From positions 1 through 64,000 of the forward strand of contig NZ_FNHH01000015.1 in NCBI RefSeq assembly GCF_900103545.1: a stretch of 64,000 bases of DNA, in the 5' to 3' direction. The position numbers and the translations under genes were made by a program. Shown piece by piece: positions 45,231 to 54,366 of the stretch. The stretch's first letter is position 1, and the number at the start of each line of letters is the position of its first letter. Below the pieces are notes generated by a model. The model did no database searches. It saw only the letters and a program-made list of their open reading frames with translations, and was not told where the DNA came from. This DNA is from Daejeonella rubra (GTDB lineage Bacteria; Bacteroidota; Bacteroidia; Sphingobacteriales; Sphingobacteriaceae).

Positions 45231-45291
45231 TGATCAAACTTTGAAAGCAATTTTCTTATTGCTTTGAATTATAATTTGATCAGTTTTTTTT
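45231..45291 (+). terminator. Nested hairpin terminator after the response regulator
   Basis: Outer stem TGATCAAA (45231-45238) with TTTGATCA (45275-45282) encloses an inner stem AAAGCAA (45244-45250) with TTGCTTT (45259-45265). Eight Ts follow at 45284-45291. It suits termination on the plus strand. The 3' part of the structure overlaps the last codons of the convergent MOSC gene. Confidence 0.75.
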
Positions 45292-45928
45292 CAAACATGA
45301 CCCGCCATTCCTCAGTTAGTTCCGGTAGGTTTATTAATCGCTGAAGCCATTCTTTATTTTCGGGATCGTGATAACGTACATGATTCACGTCCATTACGGA
45401 TATCTTTTCAGGGTGTGAACTAATGTGGATGAGCTTATCTGTCATTCTAACAAACCCCGGTTTGATTGTTCTTAGATAATAGCCGGTCAGTCCCGTAGTT
45501 TGAAGGTGAACAGGAAATTTTTTGTAGTTATACCTGATGCCGATCATATAGCAGGGTCCGCGAGGTTCTGATACTTCTACCAGTGCTTCACCTAACTGAT
45601 ACCGGTCGCCTATGTAAATATGGCTTTCATTCGCATTTTCACCTTCCAGCGTCAGGTTCTCGCCAAATGCTCCCTGCTCCAGATCAAATCCCAGCTCTTT
45701 TTTCCATTTTGCAAAATGATCGGAATTATAGCAGCATATTGCCTTATCATTACCGCCATGATGTTTAGTGTCCTTTACCATGTCGCCTGCAAATCCTGTA
45801 AGTCCCAATTCAATACCTTCAGTTTGAATAGCTTTCTTTCTGAACGCAGTTAACGCTTTCTGATGATCTGATACCAATAATTCTGCTTTACCAAGAATGT
45901 TTAAGGAAATAATATTGATGTTTTTCAT
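45269..45928 (-). CDS. MOSC domain protein (YiiM-like)
   Basis: 219-aa cytosolic protein of the MOSC family (C-terminal domain of molybdenum cofactor sulfurases). Marks are MVKDTKHHGGNDKAICCYN, GAFGENLTLEG near the middle and VSEPRGPCYMIGIRY with the conserved Cys. YiiM-type proteins act in molybdenum-dependent N-hydroxylated-base reduction and Moco handling, but this member's substrate is not known. No molybdoenzyme gene lies near it. Its 3' end converges with the response regulator terminator. Confidence 0.85.
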   Translation of the reverse strand: MKNINIISLNILGKAELLVSDHQKALTAFRKKAIQTEGIELGLTGFAGDMVKDTKHHGGNDKAICCYNSDHFAKWKKELGFDLEQGAFGENLTLEGENANESHIYIGDRYQLGEALVEVSEPRGPCYMIGIRYNYKKFPVHLQTTGLTGYYLRTIKPGFVRMTDKLIHISSHPEKISVMDVNHVRYHDPENKEWLQRLINLPELTEEWRVMFEKKLIKL

Positions 45929-46012
45929 CAGAATATAATTTGTTTTTTAATGGTTATGAAGCTTGCATGAGCTTATTCATTCCGGTTTGTGAGCGGTAAG
46001 CTCATGCAGGTT

Positions 46013-46891
46013 TCATAATGGAATAGTACTGAATAAAAGCAGCATAATAAATTGGAGGATCATTGTTCCATCCAGAAAAAGAAAGTAATAATATTCATTT
46101 TTCTTCCATTTCGATTTGAATATAAGCCAACCTGATAAAATAATGGTCAGGCTAAGTGCGAAGAAATCTTTATCAATCTTTTCAGTAAGGGTAAATAACA
46201 AAAACATATAGGCCGCCAGTAATCCCTGACATATCAATAATGATTTCTTTTCACCAAGAATCACAGGTATAGTTTTTAGCTCATTGCTTTTATCCTGAAA
46301 GAGGTCTCGTATATCAAATGGAACAGTAATAGCTGCAATGAAAAGAAATCGCTTTGAAAATAAGAGTATCGTTTCATTTATTGTAATTGACGCAGCATTA
46401 TTGCCATCTATTTCAAGAATTGGAAGGAGGACACAGCTTCCTGCCCAAACCATGGCGATGATGAACAGCTTGACTCCCGGAATATTGCGCAGACCAAATC
46501 GTTTATCATGAATAGTGAAAATGGGTAGGTTATAGGCAACAGAAATTAAGCCTAAACCTATCAGCAGTATTCTGGATGATGTACTAAGAAAGAAACTTAA
46601 TGGGATTATTGCGACAACTGAAATGATTGTCAGGGTGATCATCAGCCGGTAATGAGAAAATATCCATCTGACTCTTCGAAATCCGGAATTCTCTGGTTTG
46701 TCGGGTTTTGATATCAGAATACTGAAATTATAGAGGGCCAGTGTGGAACAGAATAAGAGCCCCAGTACATACTCATGAGGTTTTACCTGTAAGAGCCAAT
46801 AAGTAACCATGCCCTGAGAAACTGCGCACATAGCAATGAAAATATTGCTGAATAACAGAAAATCCAGAGTTTGCCTAAGGTATTTGTTCAT
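46013..46891 (-). CDS. Degenerate UbiA-like membrane protein
   Basis: 292 aa from the ATG at 46891. The upstream start at 46936 would overlap the metallophosphoesterase gene and add 15 polar residues. Nine or so hydrophobic helices are present. The second Asp-rich motif of UbiA prenyltransferases is kept (PFDIRDLFQDKSNELKTIPVILG), but the expected first NDxxD region reads ALYNFSILISKPDKPENSG. Prenyl-diphosphate binding there is thus likely altered or lost. It lies 19 bp downstream of the metallophosphoesterase and is probably in the same operon. Whether it is an active transferase or a repurposed transporter-like protein cannot be decided. Confidence 0.72.
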   Translation of the reverse strand: MNKYLRQTLDFLLFSNIFIAMCAVSQGMVTYWLLQVKPHEYVLGLLFCSTLALYNFSILISKPDKPENSGFRRVRWIFSHYRLMITLTIISVVAIIPLSFFLSTSSRILLIGLGLISVAYNLPIFTIHDKRFGLRNIPGVKLFIIAMVWAGSCVLLPILEIDGNNAASITINETILLFSKRFLFIAAITVPFDIRDLFQDKSNELKTIPVILGEKKSLLICQGLLAAYMFLLFTLTEKIDKDFFALSLTIILSGWLIFKSKWKKNEYYYFLFLDGTMILQFIMLLLFSTIPL

Positions 46892-46910
46892 ATTTGAACC
46901 CGGGATCAGA

Positions 46911-48176
46911 TCATGAATCGCCCCGTCGTAATTCAAATATCGTAATTTCAGGTAACATTCCTACGCGTCCGGGATAGCCAAGGAAGCCGTATCCAACGTT
47001 CACGTACAATTGCTGAGCACCATCCTTATAATGTCCTGCCCATTCTTTATATACATATTGCGCAGGACTCCATTGAAATTTCTCTGTAACTATACCAAAT
47101 TGCATACCATGGGTGTGTCCGCTAAACATGGCATCGATCTGAGGATATTCAGGAAGTACCTGAGCCCTCCAGTGAGATGGGTCATGCGACAAAAGTAGTT
47201 TAACCGGAACATCATCTGTATTTTTGATAGCCTTATCCATCTGTCCGTATTTTGCAAATCTCCCAACCCCCCAGTTTTCAATGCCGAGAACTGCAATTTC
47301 TTCACCTTCTATTTTTATTCTTCTGTTCTCGTTTAGCAGAAGATCCCAACCCATGTTCTTATGAGTTATCTTAACATCAGCCAGGTTTTTAGATTTTGCA
47401 CTTGATCCACCCTGTCCGAATAAATAATCTCCGTAATCATGATTTCCCAGAACAGAGTAAACTCCCAGGGGAGCTTTTACTTTTGAAAATATATCCTGAT
47501 AATCCCTCATTTCTGAGGCTAAATTGTTCACCAGATCACCTGTGAAAAATATCAGGTCAGGTTTCTCTTTGAGTAACATTTCAACTCCACCAAGTACAGC
47601 CTTACTATCATAGAAACTTCCTGAATGGATGTCAGACAGCTGTCCCAATGTAATTCCATCAAAGGCTTTTGGAAGGTTAGGTAAAAAAAGTGTTTTTCGT
47701 TTTATACGATAGTCATACGCACTGGAAACAACTCCATATGTTAAAGATGCCAACGGTAATGCGGCAATAAGTGTTCCGGCTTTTATTAAAAATTCTGATC
47801 TGGGAATAGCTTCCTGCTTAATTTTATCCCCATTTTTCTCATCACGAGTTCTGCTTTTAAACTTTCTTTTGATCCATATAAATCCCCTCCGAAGGTCATC
47901 AGTGATTAAAAAAGGAAGTATAAATATTTTGGATACAAAGGTCAGAAAGAAGACGACCAATATGATGGATCGAAGGAGAAATTTAATATTAAAAAATATA
48001 CTGATAAATACTCCTATTATCAGTAAAAAGGTATAGCCCCACCAGATATAAGTAAATGATAAGTATTTGTTATTCTTCCATTTCCAGCTAACCGACCGAA
48101 CAGCCCTGTAAATATATATATCAATGATAATCAGCAGTATGCTGATTATTATTAATCCCAAAATCCGATTTGCCAT
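46911..48176 (-). CDS. Membrane-anchored metallophosphoesterase
   Basis: 421 aa. The N-terminal ~130 residues contain about four hydrophobic helices. The calcineurin-like domain follows with all motif blocks: GQLSDIHSG, FFTGDLVNN, LGNHDYGDY, LLSHDP and FSGHTHGMQFG. These residues bind the two metals of a phosphodiesterase or phosphatase. The class resembles YkuE-type lipid phosphatases that act on the membrane surface, but the substrate is not certain. It shares strand and spacing with the UbiA-like gene downstream and follows the MoxR/VWA pair. Confidence 0.87.
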   Translation of the reverse strand: MANRILGLIIISILLIIIDIYIYRAVRSVSWKWKNNKYLSFTYIWWGYTFLLIIGVFISIFFNIKFLLRSIILVVFFLTFVSKIFILPFLITDDLRRGFIWIKRKFKSRTRDEKNGDKIKQEAIPRSEFLIKAGTLIAALPLASLTYGVVSSAYDYRIKRKTLFLPNLPKAFDGITLGQLSDIHSGSFYDSKAVLGGVEMLLKEKPDLIFFTGDLVNNLASEMRDYQDIFSKVKAPLGVYSVLGNHDYGDYLFGQGGSSAKSKNLADVKITHKNMGWDLLLNENRRIKIEGEEIAVLGIENWGVGRFAKYGQMDKAIKNTDDVPVKLLLSHDPSHWRAQVLPEYPQIDAMFSGHTHGMQFGIVTEKFQWSPAQYVYKEWAGHYKDGAQQLYVNVGYGFLGYPGRVGMLPEITIFELRRGDS

Positions 48177-48215
48177 TAATTGTAATTGTTGTTTTTATTC
48201 TATGAAAATGGGTGC

Positions 48216-49727
48216 TTAATATCGCCCCTTATCATCATTATAATCCTCGTCTTCATCATCTTCAAACTCCGGACTGAATAAGCTATTGAACATATCTGCA
48301 AAGCTGAAGCCTTTATCCAGAAAAGATTTGTTTATCAAAGAGAATTCAGCCAATCCATGCAACAGGAATTCCATCAGTAATACTTTCTGGTTCTCACTTA
48401 GACGAGGATGGAACTGTTTTATTACATTTTTTAAGCCCGGGACAGATTCCAATGACTTTTTATACTCTTCTAAGGACAGGTCATCAACCAGGCTAATCGT
48501 ATTTCCTGCCGCGAACCAGTTGATGATATCAGCGTAAGGGTTAGTAGATTTGGCTTTTTTTAATTTTTCCGGATCAGGAAAATAGGTGATCATCAGAGTT
48601 TTTATAGCCTTTCCTAATAGAATGTTTGCAACTTTACTTGGACCTTCCAGCTCACCCTCATAAACCAACTCGATCTTTCCGGTTATTGCCGGGATCACTC
48701 CCAGAAAATCTGAAATCCTAACAAAGGTGCTTTCTTCGTCATTCAGTAGCATTCTTCTTTCTGCATTGCTGATAAGATTCTCATAAGCAGATATGGTAAG
48801 CCTGGCCGAAACACCTGATTTTTTGTCGATATATTCAGAATCACGGGCTTCAAATGCAATTTGTTCTACCAGGTCTTTTACCAATCCATCAGCTTCAATA
48901 CTTGAGCGCTGTGAAGTAGTTATTCTGGCTTCCTGTTGGGTGATTTTTCTTGAAATATCAATGCTGCGAGGGTAATGGGTCAATATCTGACTTTCTATCC
49001 TGTCCTTTAAAGGTGTTACAATAGAGCCTCTGTTCGTGTAATCTTCCGGGTTTGCCGTAAAAACGAACTGAATATCTAATGGTAAGCGAAGTTTAAAGCC
49101 TCTGATCTGTATGTCTTTTTCCTGGAGAATGTTAAACAGAGCAACCTGAATACGAGCCTGAAGATCGGGAAGTTCATTGATCACGAAAATTCCTCTGTGA
49201 GCACGAGGAATGAGTCCGAAATGGATTACCCTCTCATCCGAATACGTTAATTTTAGTGTTGCTGCTTTGATGGGGTCGACATCGCCAATCAGGTCGGCCA
49301 CTGTAACATCAGGAGTTGCCAGTTTTTCTGTATAACGGTCAGAGCGATGCAGCCAGGCAACAGGAGTATCTTCTCCTTTGATTTCTAAAATATGATGTCC
49401 GAACCAGGATATAGGATTTAATGGATCTTCAAATAATTCAGAACCTTCAATGTATGGAACATATTCATCCAATAAATTGATCATTAAGCGTGCGATACGC
49501 GTTTTTGCTTGTCCGCGTAAACCTAAAAGCAAAATATTATGCTGAGATAAAATGGCCGTCTGCAGGTCAGGAATAACGGTGTCCTCATAGCCTATGATAC
49601 CTTCCATAACGGTATTTTTATTTTTCAGCTCTCTGATAAGATTCTCGCGCAGCTCTTCTTTAACTGAACGGGAAACATATCCGGATTCACGGAGTTCTTT
49701 AAGTGTTTTTATCTGCAACAAATTCAT
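48216..49727 (-). CDS. MoxR-type AAA+ ATPase (magnesium-chelatase-like)
   Basis: 503 aa. Walker A is GLRGQAKT (69-76), with Ala in place of the last Gly as in MoxR proteins. Further marks are LIGDVDPIKAA, GIFVINELPDLQARIQVALFNILQEK (Walker B region with sensor) and VFTANPEDYTNRG (sensor 1). The acidic C-terminal tail has an Asp/Glu-rich end (EFEDDEDEDYNDDKG). MoxR ATPases work with von Willebrand factor A partners as chaperones that fold or activate protein complexes. The VWA gene immediately upstream on the same strand supports this. Confidence 0.9.
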   Translation of the reverse strand: MNLLQIKTLKELRESGYVSRSVKEELRENLIRELKNKNTVMEGIIGYEDTVIPDLQTAILSQHNILLLGLRGQAKTRIARLMINLLDEYVPYIEGSELFEDPLNPISWFGHHILEIKGEDTPVAWLHRSDRYTEKLATPDVTVADLIGDVDPIKAATLKLTYSDERVIHFGLIPRAHRGIFVINELPDLQARIQVALFNILQEKDIQIRGFKLRLPLDIQFVFTANPEDYTNRGSIVTPLKDRIESQILTHYPRSIDISRKITQQEARITTSQRSSIEADGLVKDLVEQIAFEARDSEYIDKKSGVSARLTISAYENLISNAERRMLLNDEESTFVRISDFLGVIPAITGKIELVYEGELEGPSKVANILLGKAIKTLMITYFPDPEKLKKAKSTNPYADIINWFAAGNTISLVDDLSLEEYKKSLESVPGLKNVIKQFHPRLSENQKVLLMEFLLHGLAEFSLINKSFLDKGFSFADMFNSLFSPEFEDDEDEDYNDDKGRY

Positions 49728-49738
49728 ATATCGAAATT

Positions 49739-50839
49739 CTATCTAATTGTTCTTCTTCTGTTCTTAATGTAATCTTCAAAAATATATTCACCCAATCCTT
49801 TCAGTGAGCTATAAAATGCCCTGCCTCCGTTTATTTCAGTAAACTGCCTCACAAACTGCTGTAAATAAGGGTCTTGTGCTATCATGAAAGTAGTTATGGG
49901 TATACTGAGCCGTTTACATTGTGCAGCCATATTCAGGGTTTTATTCACCACTTTACGATCCAGGCCTACACTGTTCTTATAGTATTTATTTCCCTCCTTT
50001 AAACAGGTGGGTTTGCCGTCTGTGATCATAAAGATCTGCTTGTTATGAGTTTTTCGTCTCCTTAACAAGTCGACAGCAAGCTCCAGACCAGCATAGGTAT
50101 TCGTATAATAAGGCCCTACCTGTAAATAAGGTAGTTCTTTGACAGTAATGGTCCAGGCATCATTTCCAAATACTACAATATCTAATGTGTCTTTTGGATA
50201 TTTGGTTCTGATCAGTTCTGCAAGGGCCATAGCCACTTTTTTTGCAGGGGTAATTCTATCTTCACCGTATAAGATCATCGAATGAGAAATATCGATCATC
50301 AGTACCGTAGATGTGATGGTTTTAAAATCCTTTTCCTCAACTTCAAGATCTCTTTCAGTCATTGAGAAATCACCTATTCCATGATTGATCTGTGCATTGT
50401 GTATGGAGGCAGTCATATCGATCTGGTCAACACTGTCGCCAAACTGATACTCTCTTCTGTCTGCATTTTTCTCCTCGCCAATACCTGAAATATTAGTGTT
50501 GTGCCCCCCTTTTCCTGATCTTTTCAGTTGACCGAAAATTTCTTCAAGTGCTGATTGGCGAATGCTTTGTTCAGTTTTTGCAGTTATTTTAAATCCTCCT
50601 GGGTTTTTGTCGTCATCACCTAAATAACCTTTCTTTTTAAGGTCTTCGATGAAATCACCCATACCATACTCATCGGTAGTGAGTTTGTACTGTTTGTCAA
50701 GTTCGTTTAACCAGGCAATAGCTTCATTCGCATCGCCGGATGTGTAATTGAGCAGTTCGAGAAATAGCTTCAATAATTCATCAAAACCCCCTTTTGGAAG
50801 CTCATTCGGAATAAATTTTGAAAATGCATGTCCTCGCAT
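49739..50839 (-). CDS. Von Willebrand factor type A domain protein, MoxR partner
   Basis: 366 aa, no signal peptide. The N-terminal part is helical. The VWA domain begins near 175 with a complete MIDAS motif DISHS (183-187) and the later segments MITDGKPTCLK. A divalent metal and protein ligand are expected there. It lies 11 bp upstream of the MoxR ATPase gene, the usual arrangement of a two-component chaperone pair. The client protein is unknown. The promoter-like CAAAGTTA (minus-strand TAACTTTG, 50870-50877) lies about 30 bp upstream. Confidence 0.88.
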   Translation of the reverse strand: MRGHAFSKFIPNELPKGGFDELLKLFLELLNYTSGDANEAIAWLNELDKQYKLTTDEYGMGDFIEDLKKKGYLGDDDKNPGGFKITAKTEQSIRQSALEEIFGQLKRSGKGGHNTNISGIGEEKNADRREYQFGDSVDQIDMTASIHNAQINHGIGDFSMTERDLEVEEKDFKTITSTVLMIDISHSMILYGEDRITPAKKVAMALAELIRTKYPKDTLDIVVFGNDAWTITVKELPYLQVGPYYTNTYAGLELAVDLLRRRKTHNKQIFMITDGKPTCLKEGNKYYKNSVGLDRKVVNKTLNMAAQCKRLSIPITTFMIAQDPYLQQFVRQFTEINGGRAFYSSLKGLGEYIFEDYIKNRRRTIR

Positions 50840-50995
50840 GTGGCTTGATCACTTTTATTTAACAAAGATCAAAGTTAAAGGTTTAAACGGCTAATAATGT
50901 TAGGGATGTGTCAAATAAAGCTATGGTCGGATTTTTCCTGATCTTGCTATTTTCAGAAATTACATAAATGTCCTTTTAAACCTTTATTTTTAGAC

Positions 50996-51421
50996 ATGAA
51001 GAAACCATTTATTTTCCTGTTATTTCTATTGTCAGTACACAATCTGTATGCTCAGAAGAGTCAAAAGGACTTAATTCTTACACTTCTTGAAGACCAAAGG
51101 CAGGCCTGGAACAAAGGAGATATTAAAGAATATATGCAGGGATATACCCAGTCAGATTCATTGCTTTTTGTTGGAAATAGTGGACCTGAATACGGATGGA
51201 ATGTTATCCTCAATAATTATATAAAGAGTTACCCCGACAAATCAGCGATGGGTTATTTAAGCTTTGATATCAAAGAAATAAGAATGATATCCGCTGATCA
51301 TGCATTTGTGCTTGGTGCCTGGCATTTGAAGAGGGAAAAGGATGATCCAAAAGGATATTTTACCTTGCTTGTAAAAAAGATCAGCGGAAAATGGAAGGTA
51401 ATTGCCGACCATTCAAGTTAA
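50996..51421 (+). CDS. Exported NTF2-like (SnoaL/DUF4440) protein
   Basis: 141 aa. A signal peptide (MKKPFIFLLFLLSVHNLYA-Q) precedes a single small alpha+beta domain. DQRQAWNKGDIKEYMQGYTQ and WKVIADHSS are typical of NTF2-like DUF4440 proteins. Such domains bind or isomerise small ligands, but many have no known activity. It stands alone on the plus strand and its 3' end lies 4 bp from the convergent SDR gene. A TATTTTTA box precedes it (50985-50992). Confidence 0.78.
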   Translation: MKKPFIFLLFLLSVHNLYAQKSQKDLILTLLEDQRQAWNKGDIKEYMQGYTQSDSLLFVGNSGPEYGWNVILNNYIKSYPDKSAMGYLSFDIKEIRMISADHAFVLGAWHLKREKDDPKGYFTLLVKKISGKWKVIADHSS

Positions 51422-51425
51422 TTGA

Positions 51426-52217
51426 TCAGGTTACTTTGGCTGTTCGTACAATTTTTGAAAAGATGCCTGGCAAAAATCTTTTTAGCAACACCGCATACTT
51501 TTCTTTTCCACCTATATAAACTTCTTCCTTTCCTGATCGAATTGCCTTTATTATCTCGATAGCACACCTATCTGCAGGCATACCATTGGCCTGAGCATCA
51601 TCCATGCTGTTCTGTTTTGTGCCATCTGCGGTTAATGCATTGATCGTGACGTTGGTTTTAATGAATCCGGGGCAAATGATGCTGATCTTTATTTCAGGGT
51701 TTATTTCTGTTCGCAAGGAATCGAAATACCCATGTAAAGCATGTTTGGATGCTGAATAGGCCGAGCGAAATTTTGTTCCGAATTTCCCAACCAGACTACT
51801 TATGATAACAATATGTCCGCTATTATTAGAAAGCATAGAAGGTAAAATGTTTTGAGTAAGTGCCACAGTTCCCCAAAAGTTGATATTCATGATCCTTTGT
51901 GCAACATCCAGATCAGTTTCAAGTGCAAGTGAACGCTGGCTAACACCACCGGAATGGATGATAATATCGACTTTGTTAAAAATTTTGATTGCCGAGGCTG
52001 TGACCTCTTTCAATGAGTCTGTATTCTCAAGATCCAGAGGAAGTACATGTACATCCAGAGGATTGACCTTACACTTGCTTTTTACCAGATATAAGGATTC
52101 TCTGTTTCTTGAAGAGATTATGAGTTTAGCACCCAATTCATTGAGTTTGTAGGTAAGGGCTTCACCTATTCCGCTTGATGCGCCTGTTATCCATACAACT
52201 TTGTTCCTGATCTCCAT
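51426..52217 (-). CDS. Short-chain dehydrogenase/reductase family oxidoreductase
   Basis: 263 aa. The NAD(P) site TGASSGIG begins the fold. NNSGHIVIISS and the catalytic YSASK (within RSAYSASKHALHGYF) complete the Ser-Tyr-Lys set, and the later segment is CPGFIKTNVT. The form resembles DHRS7/YqjQ-type SDRs with a membrane-near C-terminus. It follows hemW by 6 bp, so the two are probably in one operon with the EamA gene. Substrate not predictable. Confidence 0.9.
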   Translation of the reverse strand: MEIRNKVVWITGASSGIGEALTYKLNELGAKLIISSRNRESLYLVKSKCKVNPLDVHVLPLDLENTDSLKEVTASAIKIFNKVDIIIHSGGVSQRSLALETDLDVAQRIMNINFWGTVALTQNILPSMLSNNSGHIVIISSLVGKFGTKFRSAYSASKHALHGYFDSLRTEINPEIKISIICPGFIKTNVTINALTADGTKQNSMDDAQANGMPADRCAIEIIKAIRSGKEEVYIGGKEKYAVLLKRFLPGIFSKIVRTAKVT

Positions 52218-52223
52218 AGAATT

Positions 52224-53354
52224 TTAGGTATTTATAAATAGTTCTGAGGCAATATGGTCAGCAAAGAGTTTCCCATCAGTTGTTAATGTAACGATATGAT
52301 CCTTTAAATTAATCCAGCTTTTATCTATGAAAGGTTCAAGTCCATCCTTTATCTCGTTTGAATAGTCTGAGCCGAAGCGTTCAGTAATCTTGTTTAAATT
52401 CATTCCTTTACTTGTCCGCAGGGAAGTCATTATATATTCATTGATGCGGTTTTCGATACTTAGAACTTCTATTTCTGCAGGGATCTTTTTCAGCTCAATC
52501 TGGTCAATGTATTTGGAATTATTTGAAATATTCCACTGCCTGCTTTCCCCATTAAATGAATGAGCTGATGGCCCGATTCCCAGGTAAGGCACTCCTTCCC
52601 AATAGTTAGAATTATGTTTAGAGTATAAACCCGGCTTTGCAAAGTTTGATATTTCATAATGGTCGAAACCAGCCTCTATAAGTTGTTCCATCAGAATGAG
52701 GAACTGAGCAGCACTCTGGCCTTCATCCATGGGCTTTTGCTCGCCCTTTTTAATAAAAGATGATAAAGCTGTTGCGGGCTCCACTGTCATGGAATAAGAT
52801 GAGATGTGGGGGATATGCAATTCAATAAGCTGCTGAATATTATGCTCCCATTTAGGTTTGCTAAGCAGGGGATATCCGTAAATCAGATCGGCTGTAATAT
52901 TTTCAAAACCTGCATCCTGGACTCTTTTTATGGAGCTTTGAGCTTCCCCGGCAGAATGAGCACGGTTCATCCATTTAAGATCCTCTTCAAAAAATGATTG
53001 CACACCAATGCTGAAACGGTTGATCAGGGTTTGGCGGAGCTCTTTTACTTTTTGAGGATTCAGATCATCAGGATTAGCTTCAAGGGTGACCTCAGCAGTT
53101 GGAGAAACTTCAAAAAGCTCGGTTATTTCTCCGATCAGGGTTTGTATTTCATCGGCGCTGAGTAAGGATGGAGTACCACCACCGAAGTAGATCGTTTCAA
53201 CTTTTTCTCCGGCTAAATAATTCTTTCTTAAAATAATTTCATGCCTTAATGCTTTGAGCATTTGGTCTTTGTACTGAGGCGATGTGCTAAAATGGAAATC
53301 GCAATAGTGACAGGCTTTTTTACAGAAAGGGATGTGCAGATAAATTCCGGCCAT
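52224..53354 (-). CDS. hemW: HemW-type radical SAM heme chaperone
   Basis: 376 aa. The radical-SAM cluster ligands are Cys11, Cys15 and Cys18 (CKKACHYC), right after MAGIYLHIPF, the family start. FGGGTPSLL, FSIGVQSF, LIYGYPLLSKPKW and YEISNFAKPGLYSKHN are conserved. It was long called oxygen-independent coproporphyrinogen III oxidase-like, but HemW proteins are heme chaperones and lack the N-terminal Cys set of true HemN. It begins a short minus-strand group with the SDR gene. Heme supply for the many cytochromes in this window fits, although the loci are apart. Confidence 0.9.
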   Translation of the reverse strand: MAGIYLHIPFCKKACHYCDFHFSTSPQYKDQMLKALRHEIILRKNYLAGEKVETIYFGGGTPSLLSADEIQTLIGEITELFEVSPTAEVTLEANPDDLNPQKVKELRQTLINRFSIGVQSFFEEDLKWMNRAHSAGEAQSSIKRVQDAGFENITADLIYGYPLLSKPKWEHNIQQLIELHIPHISSYSMTVEPATALSSFIKKGEQKPMDEGQSAAQFLILMEQLIEAGFDHYEISNFAKPGLYSKHNSNYWEGVPYLGIGPSAHSFNGESRQWNISNNSKYIDQIELKKIPAEIEVLSIENRINEYIMTSLRTSKGMNLNKITERFGSDYSNEIKDGLEPFIDKSWINLKDHIVTLTTDGKLFADHIASELFINT

Positions 53355-53402
53355 TTTACAAATCTACAACAAATCCCAGCAGGGTTAATTATTAGGCAAT
53401 GG

Positions 53403-54362
53403 TTAAGAATTTTTTATTCTATCTGCCAATTTTTCCCTTCTGTACCTTGCCATATTGATTAGTAACACACTTCCCAGAATTATTATTAGTCCCGCTATCT
53501 GAATTGCAGTAATTTTTTCATTCGCGAAAAATACTCCAAGCAGCACTGCTACAACAGGGTTTACATAAGCATATGTACTAACCTGCATGGCAGTTCGCAC
53601 CTGGAGAAGCCAAACGTAAGCGCTGAATCCGGCAACAGAGCCCATGATCACCAGATAGACAAGGGCGATCCATGAATCGGAGGGAACCTCCTGCCAATGA
53701 AAGCCGCTAAATTCGTCACGGATCAGGATACCTGGGATAAAGGCAATTCCTGCAGCCATTATTTGCCAGGTTGTTGTAACTATGATCGAGCCTTCGGCAG
53801 ATCTGTATTTTGAATAGAGTGAGCCCCCGGCCCATGCAATAGCTGCAAATAGCAAAAGTACCATGCTGCTCATTTTTACAGGCGTACTTTCCGGCATTGA
53901 AAAGATCTGTGAAATTTGTTCACTAAAAAGTAAGATGACACCGGCAAGGCCGATAAGCATTCCTGCGATGATAGATTTACTTCTGAAATTCTCAGACCAT
54001 TTGGGTTTATCTAGCAATACAAACCATAAAGGTGCTGATGAAACTGTGATGGCAACCATTGCACTTGGCATACTTTGTTCTACCCAGATAATGATTCCGT
54101 TTCCGAAAAAAAGAAGCAGTATCCCACTTATAGCAGCATGTTTGATACCGCGTATCGCAAATAGTTTTTCACCTCTTATAATACACCAGCCCGCCATGAG
54201 TAAGCCAGCTAATATAAAACGTAAGGCACCCAGAATAAATGGTGGAAATCCTTTAACAGCCATCTGAATAAAGAAATAGGTCGAGCCCCATACAATATAA
54301 ACTATTGCAAAGGCAAGGATAACCATTAAGGGTGAGGCGGATTTGTTTTCGGTGGCAGACAT
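53403..54362 (-). CDS. EamA/DMT family transporter
   Basis: 319 aa with ten hydrophobic helices arranged as two EamA repeats. Conserved marks are FAIVYIVWGSTYFFIQMAVK, PPFILGALRFILAG and, in the second half, NPVVAVLLGVFFANEKIT. DMT transporters of this type export amino acids or metabolites. The Lrp-type regulator gene lies 4 bp upstream on the same strand, which suggests amino-acid efflux under Lrp control. This assignment is inference. Confidence 0.88.
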   Translation of the reverse strand: MSATENKSASPLMVILAFAIVYIVWGSTYFFIQMAVKGFPPFILGALRFILAGLLMAGWCIIRGEKLFAIRGIKHAAISGILLLFFGNGIIIWVEQSMPSAMVAITVSSAPLWFVLLDKPKWSENFRSKSIIAGMLIGLAGVILLFSEQISQIFSMPESTPVKMSSMVLLLFAAIAWAGGSLYSKYRSAEGSIIVTTTWQIMAAGIAFIPGILIRDEFSGFHWQEVPSDSWIALVYLVIMGSVAGFSAYVWLLQVRTAMQVSTYAYVNPVVAVLLGVFFANEKITAIQIAGLIIILGSVLLINMARYRREKLADRIKNS

Positions 54363-54366
54363 TCTA

